Shown: positions 21,924 through 32,565 of the stretch, in pieces
Numbering within the stretch: position 1 is the first letter of the stretch
Layout: every line of letters begins with the position of its first letter
NCBI RefSeq assembly: GCF_008831285.2
Contig: NC_045142.1
Coordinates: 25,061,876 to 25,125,875 of the forward strand
Direction: 5' to 3'
DNA: 64,000 nucleotides
From: Nymphaea colorata
Taxonomy: Eukaryota; Streptophyta; Magnoliopsida; Nymphaeales; Nymphaeaceae
The notes under the pieces: model-generated
Told to the model about the DNA's origin: nothing
What the model saw: only the letters and a program-made list of their open reading frames with translations
Databases searched by the model: none
Position numbers and translations under genes: made by a program

Positions 21924-24900
21924 GAGAAGAACGTCTAACTATTTCATGGAGAGCTCTCAGCTGCTCTTTTGGAGATCTTTACTTAATTTTAGAACGACTT
22001 GATGGTAGATATGCCATTGATTTATGGTTAGCACTAGTTGCGAGAGAAGTTGTATGCTTTCTTTTCCTTTTTGCTTTCTTTTCCCTTTTTTCCACTGTTC
22101 TGCAATGTAGAGCAAATCAAATGCCTATTGTTGCTGGTTCTGTTATGATATGCATTTGCTCTTAGGCAGAGGAGTTATTTCATTTTATGCTTGATTGGAG
22201 TTCCGTCAATGGCCTATTCTCCTTATGTTGAGAATTACTTGAGCACTCCCTTCTTATATCTACATCTTAGTGCGTGCCAGTGCAGTAAAATCTTCTAAAA
22301 TGTATCTTGTTCTTTGATATGGAGAAGATTTGCCAAGAACTGGAACAGGAACCAATACAGCTTTATTGCAGAATGTAACTCTCCCCTTCTAATGGGATTT
22401 CAAATTGTGCTTGCTTGGGGAGTTCCTTATTAAAAAATAATTGAAACTTCATGCTGCAGAAGTGGTAAATGGTTTGTCGCACTTGTGCTCGTGTGTCTAC
22501 ACACATGGGTTTCTTACATGCTTTTCCTTTCATTTGCACAAACTTTTAGTATCTCCATATATGAAACTGGTACCAGTAAGGTTAGAGCTGCCTTTGCAAG
22601 TTGTGAAATTTTTTTCTGAACAGTATGTGCTATCTAAGAGGATCTTGGACCTTGAGCTTGTTGTGGTCGATGAGGATGGAAACAATGCCCTGTTGTTTTT
22701 GTCTTCTAGCGTAAAACTCTCCTCTGCTCTTCCGATGGCCACCAGTAAAGTCTTTTTGTTGTTGGCGTTGCAACTATGATGCACACCCGAATATAAAAAA
22801 CCCATTCCTCTTCCAATTATGTCAATCTATGAAGGCAGTTGCCTAGTGCCCTTGTCTTCAGGGTCCATTGTCCAATGTGGAAGGCGGACTAGGATGGCTT
22901 GTTCTAAAAGGAAAAAGAGTTTACAGCAGCCATGGCATGTCTATGTCTACAGTTATCCTAAAGTCTGACAACTAGAATCTTATGCCAAAGCAGTGATATG
23001 CTAAGGCAGCTTTTGCTGCTGGCCTTCAGTGGTACATGTAAAATTGGGAACAAATTTGTGCATACCTTGTTGAAGTTGGTTTCAATAGTACTGTAGATTT
23101 CTAGATCAATGTCTTCGCAGCTGACTCTGAGGCTATTATTAGCTTGCTTCGTGTTTGGTGAGTAATCGAGTGTGTTGGCGTTAGTTGAAGCTAACGGTAA
23201 ATTGTCCTCACTCCTCAGTGAACGGTACTTCTGGAGTTCCATATCTTTGTATGGCTATGTTGACCAGTACTACATATGTTCTATACATTATGTTTCACAG
23301 ATGTTGAAGTGTGTAGCCTGGGTGCAATTTCTAAAAATCAAAGTCCTGCTTGCCGTGACGCATTATCTATGCCACTGAACTAGCTTTGTGCTTGTAATAT
23401 TTCTGTTGTATGTACTTTATTTTTTGTAAGAAAACCAGTCGTTGCTTGTCAGGTCTATGTATGTCGATCTTCACCACAATTTCGAGCTTGCTCTGCCTTT
23501 CCGCAACAACATGCCAATCTTGAAAATTCTTTTGTTCAGTTTGGTTTTGAGTCGCCATGAAAATCACTTACTAGTTATAACCTATTTTCAAACTCATGGC
23601 TATTTGATGTAAGGCTGAAACCGCCCACTTGAGTCTGGGGCTGTTTTGGGATTTAGAGTGAATTTATGGTATGCCGTCAACTAGAGTGTCACACTTGCCA
23701 CCATTTGCAATTTAAGAGCCAAAGTGCCATGAGAATCGAACTGTCGATGGAACTTTCATTCGGCCACCTGCGGACTAGCAAGGCAAAGCCTTTAGGGGCA
23801 TATTTTCAAACTCATTGACTATGGAGTTCCATTGTAAATAAACACGTCTGCGTAAGTTGCTTTCCAGAAATAACAAGGAGCAAGTGACAACCATATGTGT
23901 TGCAGCATGCATCTCAGGAAGTTCTCATTTGGTATACTGTCTTCTGTTCTGTTCATAAAAAAGAGCTTCATGCTTATGGATTTCTTGATTACGCTTCACT
24001 TTCACTCACGACCATCAAATCAGAAGACTGCTTGCTGTTGCCCTTCGGCCAAGCTGCGGCGAACGTACCAGTTACTATTGAGGACTAACCACAAGCAGGT
24101 ATCGCATCGAAAGAGAAACTCGATGAACTTGCAGTAAATGCTATAAGATCACGCTGATTGAACTACCGAAAGTGTTACTATGCGTGTTTAACTTTTGTGT
24201 GTCCTTTTCTCGGCCTGACTATCTTATAGAAACAAGTTCATATGAAAGACGAAATGTGAGCGGCTTACCATCGAGACTACGGCAGCATCGCAGAGGAAAT
24301 TTTATCAGATTTCTGTGGGCAGCATTATCCCTATGCTTTAAAAGGGTAAGGATGTATCATTCTTCATTTCAAAACAGCCTAGCCCTTGCTCATCCAGAAA
24401 GATGTAAATCAAAATTTTTTCATGTTGACAGACAATAATGGGGCTAACTCTTGGCACTTGATACTTCAAAACGACAAGTGGTTTAAATTAAAATATCTAA
24501 AAACTTAAAAAACATTTCTGTTAATATGATATTAAGGGGTTGTTTGGCACCATCAATGAAACATACCTAAAAGTGCAGGTAGATTCATGAAGCTTTGTAA
24601 CATGAATCCACTTTAAATTTTAGGGCAGAGTAACTGGACAGGAACAATATGTTATTGGTGCCGAGAAATCCCCTTGAAGTGCAATTCTAAAATCTAAAAT
24701 GATAGATTTTGTGGTAAAACAATTACCGACGTGTTTAGCCTACGGTTTTCATTCTACAGTTGCCAGCAAAAAAATTAAGTTAGAAATTAGTAGCAAAAAA
24801 AAAATTGGCCTTTCTTTTTTTCCGAAGGAAAATTTGTCGCCTTTCATGCTTCTTGTGTCCCTAGACTCTTTCTCGTGTTTTTGCTTTTCTTTTTTTTTTC

Positions 24901-25309
24901 TTTTTCTTTTTTTTTGGTGGCTTCTGTTAAAGACAACTGGTTTAACTCCTGGGAGTGTGCCTGTGCAAATCCAAGAGGCATTGGGAATGGAGGAAGCTTC
25001 GGGCCCTCTTGTCCTAGTGGCCTTCTCCGAGTGGCAGGTCGTAATCCTTTCGCTTGCCGGATTCCTGCTAGAGCCCAAGCATTTCCTGCCTGCTGTTTGT
25101 CACCTCCTACGTCAATGGCGGTTGCGGTCGCAGTTACAATAATGAAGACGGCAACAACACACAAGCAGAAGCACTAGTGGACGATACACGACACTTTTTC
25201 CTTCGGCTTTTTCTTGGAAAAAACGAAGGACCGGACGTAGTCTCTGTGGTAGCCAGTTAATGGGTTTCAACGCAGCTAGAAATTTTGGACTGTAGCACTA
25301 ATTTAAAAT
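21924..25309. other. long spacer downstream of EID1, no gene recognised
   Basis: It contains the presumed EID1 3' untranslated region and then sequence with only short open frames. A leftward frame at 24844-25164 opens with a hydrophobic stretch (VVAVFIIVTATATAID) followed by an Arg/Pro-rich segment. It might be a small secreted peptide precursor, but it runs into a Lys/Glu low-complexity tail and I do not support it as a gene. Confidence 0.4.
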
Positions 25310-25680
25310 ATAGTCACAAAAAAAGCGTTCGTTTCGAAAAAGTGCATTTAAAAAAAAAACGTGAAAAAATGTGATAAATTAACTGACCATTCTAGACTTC
25401 TAAAAACAGAAAAAACATTAAAAACGAAAAAAATGCATTTTTAACGTGTTTTTTTTTGCATTTTTTCAGTTTTTTTATTCTTTTAGTCATTTTTCTATTT
25501 TTATTTGTTGCAAATCTACTTATCTTTTAAATTTGTGTTATTAGTTTCTTACTTATTTTATTTTTTTTATTTATAGTTTTTTAACTTTTTAAAAATTTAC
25601 CATATTTTTTTTTAAGCAAGCCTTATTATACTTAAGAAAAAGTTATCCGTTTAAAAATTTAAGACGTTATTTGTGACTAT
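25310..25680. mobile_element. MITE of ATAGTCACAAA-ended family, copy A
   Basis: It opens with atagtcacaaa and closes with ttatttgtgactat, a clear terminal inverted repeat. The 371-base interior is a mix of A-rich then T-rich runs with repeated 'aaaaatgca' and 'gcattttt' words, and has no coding potential. Similar 'atttaaat'-like words flank both ends, which could reflect a target duplication. Copies B (30588-30926) and C (34649-34988) share the end sequence and interior style. Confidence 0.65.
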
Positions 25681-25728
25681 GATTTAAATAATATCACAAC
25701 CTACTATGATTTAAACAATATCACAACC

Positions 25729-25831
<103 letters not shown>

Positions 25832-26729
25832 TTGAAAACTTTTTGTGAGGGGGTGGTGCCTATCTGGCTCGGCCACTCGTTTAAGCCTGTGGCAAATAAT
25901 TTGATTTAGTCAGTGATTTAAAGGTGCCATGTGGTTATTTTGAATATTTGAAAATATTGTAAAATTTATTATTTTAAATTATTCTATAAAATAATTTTAT
26001 TTATTTATTTATTATAATTTTTTTTTGAAGGTGGATTTACCTCTGGTATGCCAAGACTTAGACCAAAAGACACCTCCAGTGTCTCATATTCACAGCTTAA
26101 CTTGGCTGTTATCTAATTTTGGTGATATAATTGGAGTTGAAATAAGAATATTGTATAGTTTTTTCCCATGTAAACACCCATATCAAATATCTACCTGTTT
26201 TGGATGGAATGACAAAGAAAAAGGTGCAATCTAAGTAGGGAATCAACTGACTTTGGGATGGCTGGTTAATGATAAACTAATAAATCATAAGACCTCCTCA
26301 AGATGATCAATAATGCTCAACTCCCTCCAAAAAAGCAAATTTTTAAGTTCATGAAGAAGCATAAAGCATGCAAAAAAATCTGGTATCCTGCTTCTCATTT
26401 GAAGTCTTGGAAAGAAGCACTGGAGAAGATAACTAGAGCAATGTGCATGACTGCACAAATGGTTGTGTGTGAACTAGAAATATACTGATTCATATATTTA
26501 ATTTTTATTATCGACAAGATATTACAAGGATTTACATATATATTCACGCGAAAAGTAACTAAAGTTCTGACTACAATGACACTGACATGGAGGGGCTATC
26601 GATGAATATAGGAATTCATTGGCGATGAGGGATAGCGATTTATGTGTTGTTTTGCATTACATTCTTTGTGAGTGTTTGAAATAACCGACTTATTTGTTTA
26701 CCTTATTTCATATTAGAAAACATGAGACA

Positions 26730-28053
26730 ATGCCAACAACATGTTTTTATGTTATATCTTTTATTATTTCATACGTCAAAGACAACGTCGACAACAACTT
26801 GTGCATCGATCAATTGGACTATCTTATGAAGGAAGACAAAAAATTAGAGATCAAATTAGATGATGATGTACAATGCCGCAATATAACATGCATGGGAACA
26901 TCAACTTTCAAAGAGTTATGTGATATTCTTCAACATGACAGTGGACTATGTAGTACAAGACATTGTAAAGTAGTAGAACAAGTTTCTCTCTTTCTCATGA
27001 TGTTGTCTCACACATATAAACATCGATCAGTTCAATTTTGGTTCTATCGTTCAACAGAGACAATTTCTCGATATTTTCACAATGTAATGAGTTTAATTAT
27101 TCTATTAGAAGACAGATTCATTCAACAATCTGACGGATCAACTGTGCCAAATGAAATCTTATACAATAATAGATTGTATCCATACTTTCAGGTAATAAAT
27201 CAATTAAATAGTTTTTATGTTTTATAATAGGTCAATATTGCATTAACACTGAATTGCATTTCAGAATTGTGTTGGTGCAATCGATGGAACACACGTTCAT
27301 GTTAAAGTATCTTCAGAGGATGCAACGAGATATCGTGGTAGAAAAGACTGGCCAACTCAAAATGTGTTGGCTGCATGTTCTTTTGATATGAAATTTACCT
27401 ATTTATTAGCAGGTTGGGAAAGAATTGTTTCTGATTCGAGAATCGTAAAAAATGCATTAACGAGAAAAGACAAACTAAAAATTCCTGAAGGTAATTGTAA
27501 TTGAAAGCATGTATAATTTAATAATTTTTATGAAATATGAACTTAACATGTGATTGTGTTCATTTTTTTAGGTAAATATTATCTTGTCGATCTTGGTTTT
27601 CCATTAAAAGGTGGACTTATCATACCCTTTAGGGGTGTGAGACATCACTTGAAAGAATACTCCAAGCGAGGCCCCGAAAATGCAAAAGAGTTGTTTAATA
27701 TTCGGCATGCTTCTTTGCGGAATGTCATTGAAAGATCATTTGGTGTCTTGAAAAAGAGATTCTCAATTATAGCTAGTTCGACAGAACTAGTTTATTCGTA
27801 CATTACACACTCTGAGATCATTTTAGCATGTTGTATATTGCACAACTTTCTCATGGGTGTCGATCCAAATGCTAGCATTATTGAAGATGTTGATGCAAAA
27901 CTTATGAATCAACCTAGTGAAAATTATTCTGTTCAAGTTGATGTAGATGAAGAGTATAAGGTTGGAGAATTCACACGGCAAAGCATCTCTTTCAACTATG
28001 TGGCAAAACTATCAACTTCAAACTTCAATAAATTGAATAACTGTGTATATTAG
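26730..28053 (+). CDS. PIF/Harbinger transposase (HARBI1-like, DDE_Tnp_4)
   Basis: Three exons, 26730-27191, 27265-27490 and 27572-28053, join in frame to 389 residues with GT-AG introns and no internal stop. The N-terminal helix-turn-helix region (about residues 40-125) has [12 protein letters not shown] and a Harbinger-type [10 protein letters not shown] motif. The catalytic domain follows. All three acidic residues sit in their usual settings: Asp in [11 protein letters not shown], Asp in YYLVDLGFP, and Glu in [26 protein letters not shown] closes the domain, as is typical. An upstream exon could exist, because a TTAG acceptor lies just before 26717. Harbinger elements cut and paste at TNA targets and need a second Myb-like protein; its decayed copy lies just downstream. 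The terminal inverted repeats were not found. Confidence 0.85.
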
Positions 28054-28201
28054 ACATGTTGATTTTTTCTCTTTATACTATTTTTCATTGTAGACGTTCA
28101 TTGAATTTAAATACTTGATCTTTTATTATTACACGTGGTTTTTTCTTTTCATTATGTATGTCTTTCCTAAACTTGTTTTACTTTGCATTTAGCTAATAAC
28201 A

Positions 28202-29145
28202 ATGAACAAGAATCAAATTTATACAGACAGAGTAAAGGCTGATAAGATACAATAGAGCTAATATGCGGATGATGCGTTGATTGATGCATTACTGCTTCAA
28301 CAAATAATAGGCAATATAGTGAATGACACTTTTACTACAACTGCATATGATAATGTTGTGACAGAACTAAACGATAAGTTGGGTAAAATGCTCACCAAAT
28401 ATCACATAGAAAATTGAATGAAAACGTTAAAGTCTAATTTCAATAGCTGTTATGACATATTTAAAAGTGGTTTGAGTAGATTTAGCATTGATTCAGGACA
28501 AATACGTGGACTGTTGAACATGAAGTATGGAAGCCACTAATAGAGGTACCTAATTTTATTTGTAGCAATTTAATTATTTTGTTTATAATCGCATTTTTAT
28601 GTTAAATATGAGTTTCTTTGTCGCTGTTATCTTTTTTTTGTGTTATTTATAGGCAAATCCAATGGCAAAAAAGTGGATGACGACACCTGTTCCAAACTAC
28701 GAGAAGTTGGCAAATTGATTTGGTAATGATAAAGCAACAGGAGAAGGATCGATGACAGTGAAAGAAAAGCGCAGCCGAATGACTTTAGCGTGTGAGAGTA
28801 CTGACAATACAATCCAGTTTATTGATGAAATGGTTTCTCAAAATCAAGCAGTATTAGAACCATTTATCAAGCTACAAGACGTATGAAGTCCAAGTTGAGC
28901 CCAGCACGGGTTCATTGTCAAAGCGTAAAAAGAGGAGAAGTTTAAATGAAGATGATTTAAAAGAGATTGAAATAATGAAAGATGCTTTTGAGAAAATTGC
29001 TACTACAATTGAAAAAAGTAATGTCGTACCAAAGCCGAGACATTCAAATAAATATTCTAAAGAAGGCATATTTCTAGCATTTGAAGTCATTGGTCTTGAA
29101 GAAGAGTTACAAACCGAAGCATATCTTCATCTTACTGATGATTAA
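28202..29145 (+). pseudogene. Harbinger ORF2, Myb/SANT-like DNA-binding protein, decayed
   Basis: Directly follows the transposase on the same strand, as ORF2 does in plant PIF/Harbinger elements. Fragments recognisable as the plant Myb/SANT-like domain are DDALIDALLLQQ, YDNVVTELNDKLGK, MKTLKSNFNSCYDIFK and EHEVWKPLIE. An intron at about 28543-28652 leads to NPMAKKWMTTPVPNYEKL. A last open piece, 28915-29145, contains a Lys/Arg-rich KRKKRRSL and ends in TEAYLHLTDD. The frame is broken by several in-frame stops and shifts; one stop, just before MKTLK, looks like CGA changed to TGA. In the family this protein brings the transposase to the element ends. This copy cannot make the full product. 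Confidence 0.75.
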
Positions 29146-29835
29146 AAAAGAATGGAAACATTTTTTGCTTGTCCTTTTTCTAAGCGAAAGAATGTTTTAC
29201 TTAAGATGCTTAGCAGAGCTGGAGTTATGTAAGACATGAATATTATTTTTTATTTTGCTATGTGATTTTTTTGTCTTTAGACAATTATTATGTTTACCAA
29301 CATTTTGTTTGATTGATCTAAATTTTTATTAGATTTATTACTATAGAATGAAATGTCGAGTGTAAGTGTGCTTCCTCTTTTATTGAATCAGGAAATCAAA
29401 TTAAAAATATTTTTCCTAAGAAACAAATTTTGATAAACCATCGCTAATTAGTGCCCATATAGTGATTATTTTTTGATGGTCAATATTAATTTTTTATGTT
29501 TTCAATCTCTCTCTCTCTTTGGTGTCCAATTCGACTCGAGGATAGGTTTTAACAACGTTGACATCTTGGTGCCATATCATAAAAACTGAACCAAACAAGA
29601 GATTGAAGAGTTTTTTCCATGTTACGTTCAAACCGAACCCCTTTTGATCAAAGCTCGATGAATTCGAGCTCAGTATGAGTCGAGTTTAGGTCAAACCCAA
29701 CCCATTCGCACTCTCTCAAGGGTATGGAGCATGAACTCTTGTTGAACACAAGACCGGGGCTCCACTAGAAGGGAAACCTCTCAATTTTTTAAACATTTTG
29801 AATGTTAGGGGTATTATTGTAAAGTAATATAAATT

Positions 29836-30160
29836 ATATCCTTTCCTTTCCTTTATATACAGACAAACATGATTTTATCCTTTCCTTTTCTTTTCTTTCC
29901 TTTCTATCCAAACAAGTTTGATAATCACCTCTTTTCTTTCCTTTTCTTTTCATTCATTTCATTTCCCATTCTCTTTTTCCTTCCTTTCCTTTCCATCCCT
30001 CCCTTTCCCTCTAACCAAAGAGGGCGTTACACTATGCTTCTCTTTCATTTCCCTCCCTTTGCAACCAAACAAACTTTTTAATTTTATTTCTTTTCTAATT
30101 AATCAACCAAACAAAGGATTGATTGTTCCCTTTCCCTCCAACCAAAAAGGGCGTATTGTG
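29836..30160. repeat. polypyrimidine tract with ccaaacaa-type repeats
   Basis: A long C/T-rich stretch built of ttcc and tttc words. Inside are two close copies of ccctttccct(c/t)(t/c)aaccaaa.agggcgt, at about 30001-30026 and 30130-30155, and several ccaaacaa words. It could hold the right end of the Harbinger element or of an embedded MITE, but I could not pair it with a left end. Confidence 0.45.
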
Positions 30161-30587
30161 ACTGCTCTCTCAAACAGTGAACTCCTTGTAACATCGGTAA
30201 ACCAAAGGGTTGGACTGGTTTGCCATGTGGATGTATTACGTAACCACATATCCACTAACCATTTTAACATATTCATTTTCATATTTTTAGGATCCCATTA
30301 TCATGAAAGTGAGATGATAATTTAGTCTATTAGATCTATGACCACACCCAATAATGCATTAAAAAAAAACATGTCTATTAAGAATTACATGTTTAAAAAC
30401 ATTTAAATCATTCATGAGAATAAATGAACATGAGGATGAAACCCTTATCAAGCTATTAAGCCATGAAAACAAAAATAAAACAGGTCCAGGTAGGGTAGAT
30501 TAATGCAATTAGTCCCTTCATTCCTCAAACAGAACCAAATAAATAAAATGTGACAAAACATAAATTTTCTGTTTCCTTTTTTGTAAT

Positions 30588-30926
30588 CATTGTCACAAAT
30601 ATCTTCTTTGGGTTTTCAACAGCAATTCAGCAAGTTTCTTCTCCAGTACAATATGCCAGAGTTGAAAATCTTGGCAGATTTTGAAGAAGTTGAAAAAAGA
30701 GAGCTTATAAAATAAAATTTTGATAACTAAAAATTTTAAAACATGTGAAAAAATGCACAAAAAAATGAACAATTTTGGATGAAAAACGCAAAAAAAATGT
30801 GTTTTCACATTTTCTTTGATTTGTTGTTTTTTTCAAAATGTCGTGTTTTTTTCCTTTTCTCTAGCTGACTTGTTTCTAATGGTTTTTTCACTCTTTTTTT
30901 TGAAAAACATGTTTTCTGTGACAATG
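30588..30926. mobile_element. MITE of ATAGTCACAAA-ended family, copy B (diverged)
   Basis: It starts cattgtcacaaat and ends tctgtgacaatg, an inverted repeat one base different from that of copies A and C. The interior shows the same A-rich to T-rich progression, with aaaaatgcacaaaaaaatg, 'gctgacttgttt' and a tttttttgaa run near the right end, as in copy C. Confidence 0.5.
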
Positions 30927-31248
30927 TTCTGTATACACTGTCTCTCTACATACAGTAAAAAAGCTTAGTGAGATATAATGCTTATAAACTCATATAGTAT
31001 CCAATATTTACTAATATCTTAGAAACTTTGTAAGTCCAGAAATTATTAAAGACAGCACTTATTTATTACAGAGAATGCATTACTTTCTTGTTTCTTGCCC
31101 CTTTAAGTGCTCAAATATCAGCTAGAAATGCATAGATGCTTAAGAACTGGCCATGCACCAGCCCGTGCTTAGTTCACTTGAACAAATGGTTAGGCAAGAA
31201 CTTGTGGAAAACTAAGAAATGCAGAAGGTCTAACAATATAAAGAATAC

Positions 31249-31316
31249 CTATGTTCCTGTGTTCCCCCGAAAGCTATCACAATAGCATTGAGATCTGGAG
31301 CAACACCTACATAGGC
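31249..31316 (-). pseudogene. isolated exon of a class 3 (alpha/beta-hydrolase) lipase
   Basis: A 68-base exon with a proper acceptor (acaacag) and donor (ag|gtattc) on the minus strand. It encodes YVGVAPDLNAIVIAF, then GTQEH, a hallmark of plant lipase class 3 proteins just before the SIQNW segment. The family usually has AFRGTQEH; here the Arg codon reads Gly. The exons that should lie on either side, including the GHSMGG catalytic-serine exon, were not found nearby. It is therefore a gene fragment rather than a working gene. Confidence 0.6.
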
Positions 31317-31501
31317 CTGTTGTAAAATAATAGTAAAAAACCACCAAGAACTGAAATAAGAATAATGATAATAACTGTAGTAGTATAAGTGTGTAGAATA
31401 CATACACAAAGAGCATACATAGCCTTATTGTCTTGATAGCTAGGGAAAAGAGTGCCGAACAGCATGATCACAAGCACTTGTATTGACTTCACTTGTATAG
31501 C

Positions 31502-31830
31502 CATTGAAATCTACAAGTGGACATGCAGAAGGGATCCACTAGTTTTTCCTCTCATCAATAACAGCACTGATGAGTTACAGACTTAGCTTCAGCAACATTT
31601 TGCTATCAACTGTCACTTGAACCAGCCTATATGCTAGTTCTGACCTTTCTGACTGTGCAAGCCCAGCCAAAGATTGGTCAACAAAGGGGAGAGAAGGGGG
31701 GCGTGTTTCCAATGCATGTCCACTTGTTTCTCTTCTCATCAATGGTGGCATCGATCAACCAATCAGCTGAAGCAAACTGTTGCATATTCAACTGGCACTT
31801 GATGCAAGTCCAGCCTAAGGCTGGCCAATA
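31502..31830. repeat. diverged tandem duplication, about 185-bp period
   Basis: Two degraded copies follow each other. Both contain tccact.gttt.tc(c/t)tctcatcaat, a 'caact(g/t).cacttga' segment and a ccagcc(a/t)a.ggctgg-like end. They lie between the lipase exon and the RRP41 fragment. No coding sequence is seen in either. Confidence 0.45.
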
Positions 31831-32565
31831 AGGGAGAAAGAGACAGAGAGAGAAACAGAGAGAGGCTTGCTTGCAAACACGCTCAAATATGTGCAAGCAC
31901 ATATCTGTGCACACTGCACACACGTGCACATAAAGCTTCTTTAATTTTTTTATACTGGTGTTACTGCCCTTCTCAAAACATGGGAATAATCTATCAGTGC
32001 TAACAAGCAGATATGGCACATCAATTCCTAAAGGGGGAATGTCCTCAAGCTCCTATTTACAATATCCTCCATATCCTGCCTTTACAAGGATTTACAATCC
32101 TCAAGGGATGGCCTTTTGCTAAAGCAACTAACCTTTTGTCTATTATTTCGGTCAATGGAGTGCATAGGAAATGAATTCACCATGACAACAGGTGGGATCC
32201 ATTAAAAGAAAGCAATAATACGAGTTGAGGTCTTGTGCGGACCCAATAAAAAGATGGGGGCTAAGCGCCCACTCAGTCATTACCCTTGTCCGGAACATTT
32301 GTCCAATCAACTTAATAAAGTCATTGCGTACAAGAACCTCTATGGCAGACAAATTAATCAGATAAGATGATAGGAATACAAAATTAATTAAAATGTGATA
32401 GCTTCAATGTGGCTTTTTTTTTCAAACTATTGCAGTTTTTTCCTATTTTTTCATTTTTCTCTAATTTCCTTTTTTCTGCATTGAAAAATAAATGTCAACA
32501 TTTCTGACAATAGTAACATCTCAAAATAATAATATGTTAGAAGAGAACACATTCCATCAGGGAAC

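Noticed and set aside
22441-22779. 112-residue frame downstream of EID1
   Set aside because: Unusual composition, no family, and the position fits the 3' untranslated region or spacer.
31307-31504. Minus-strand frame reading FGTLFPSYQDNKAMYA as an ABC transporter exon
   Set aside because: Only a loose resemblance to PDR-type segments; not enough to support a call.
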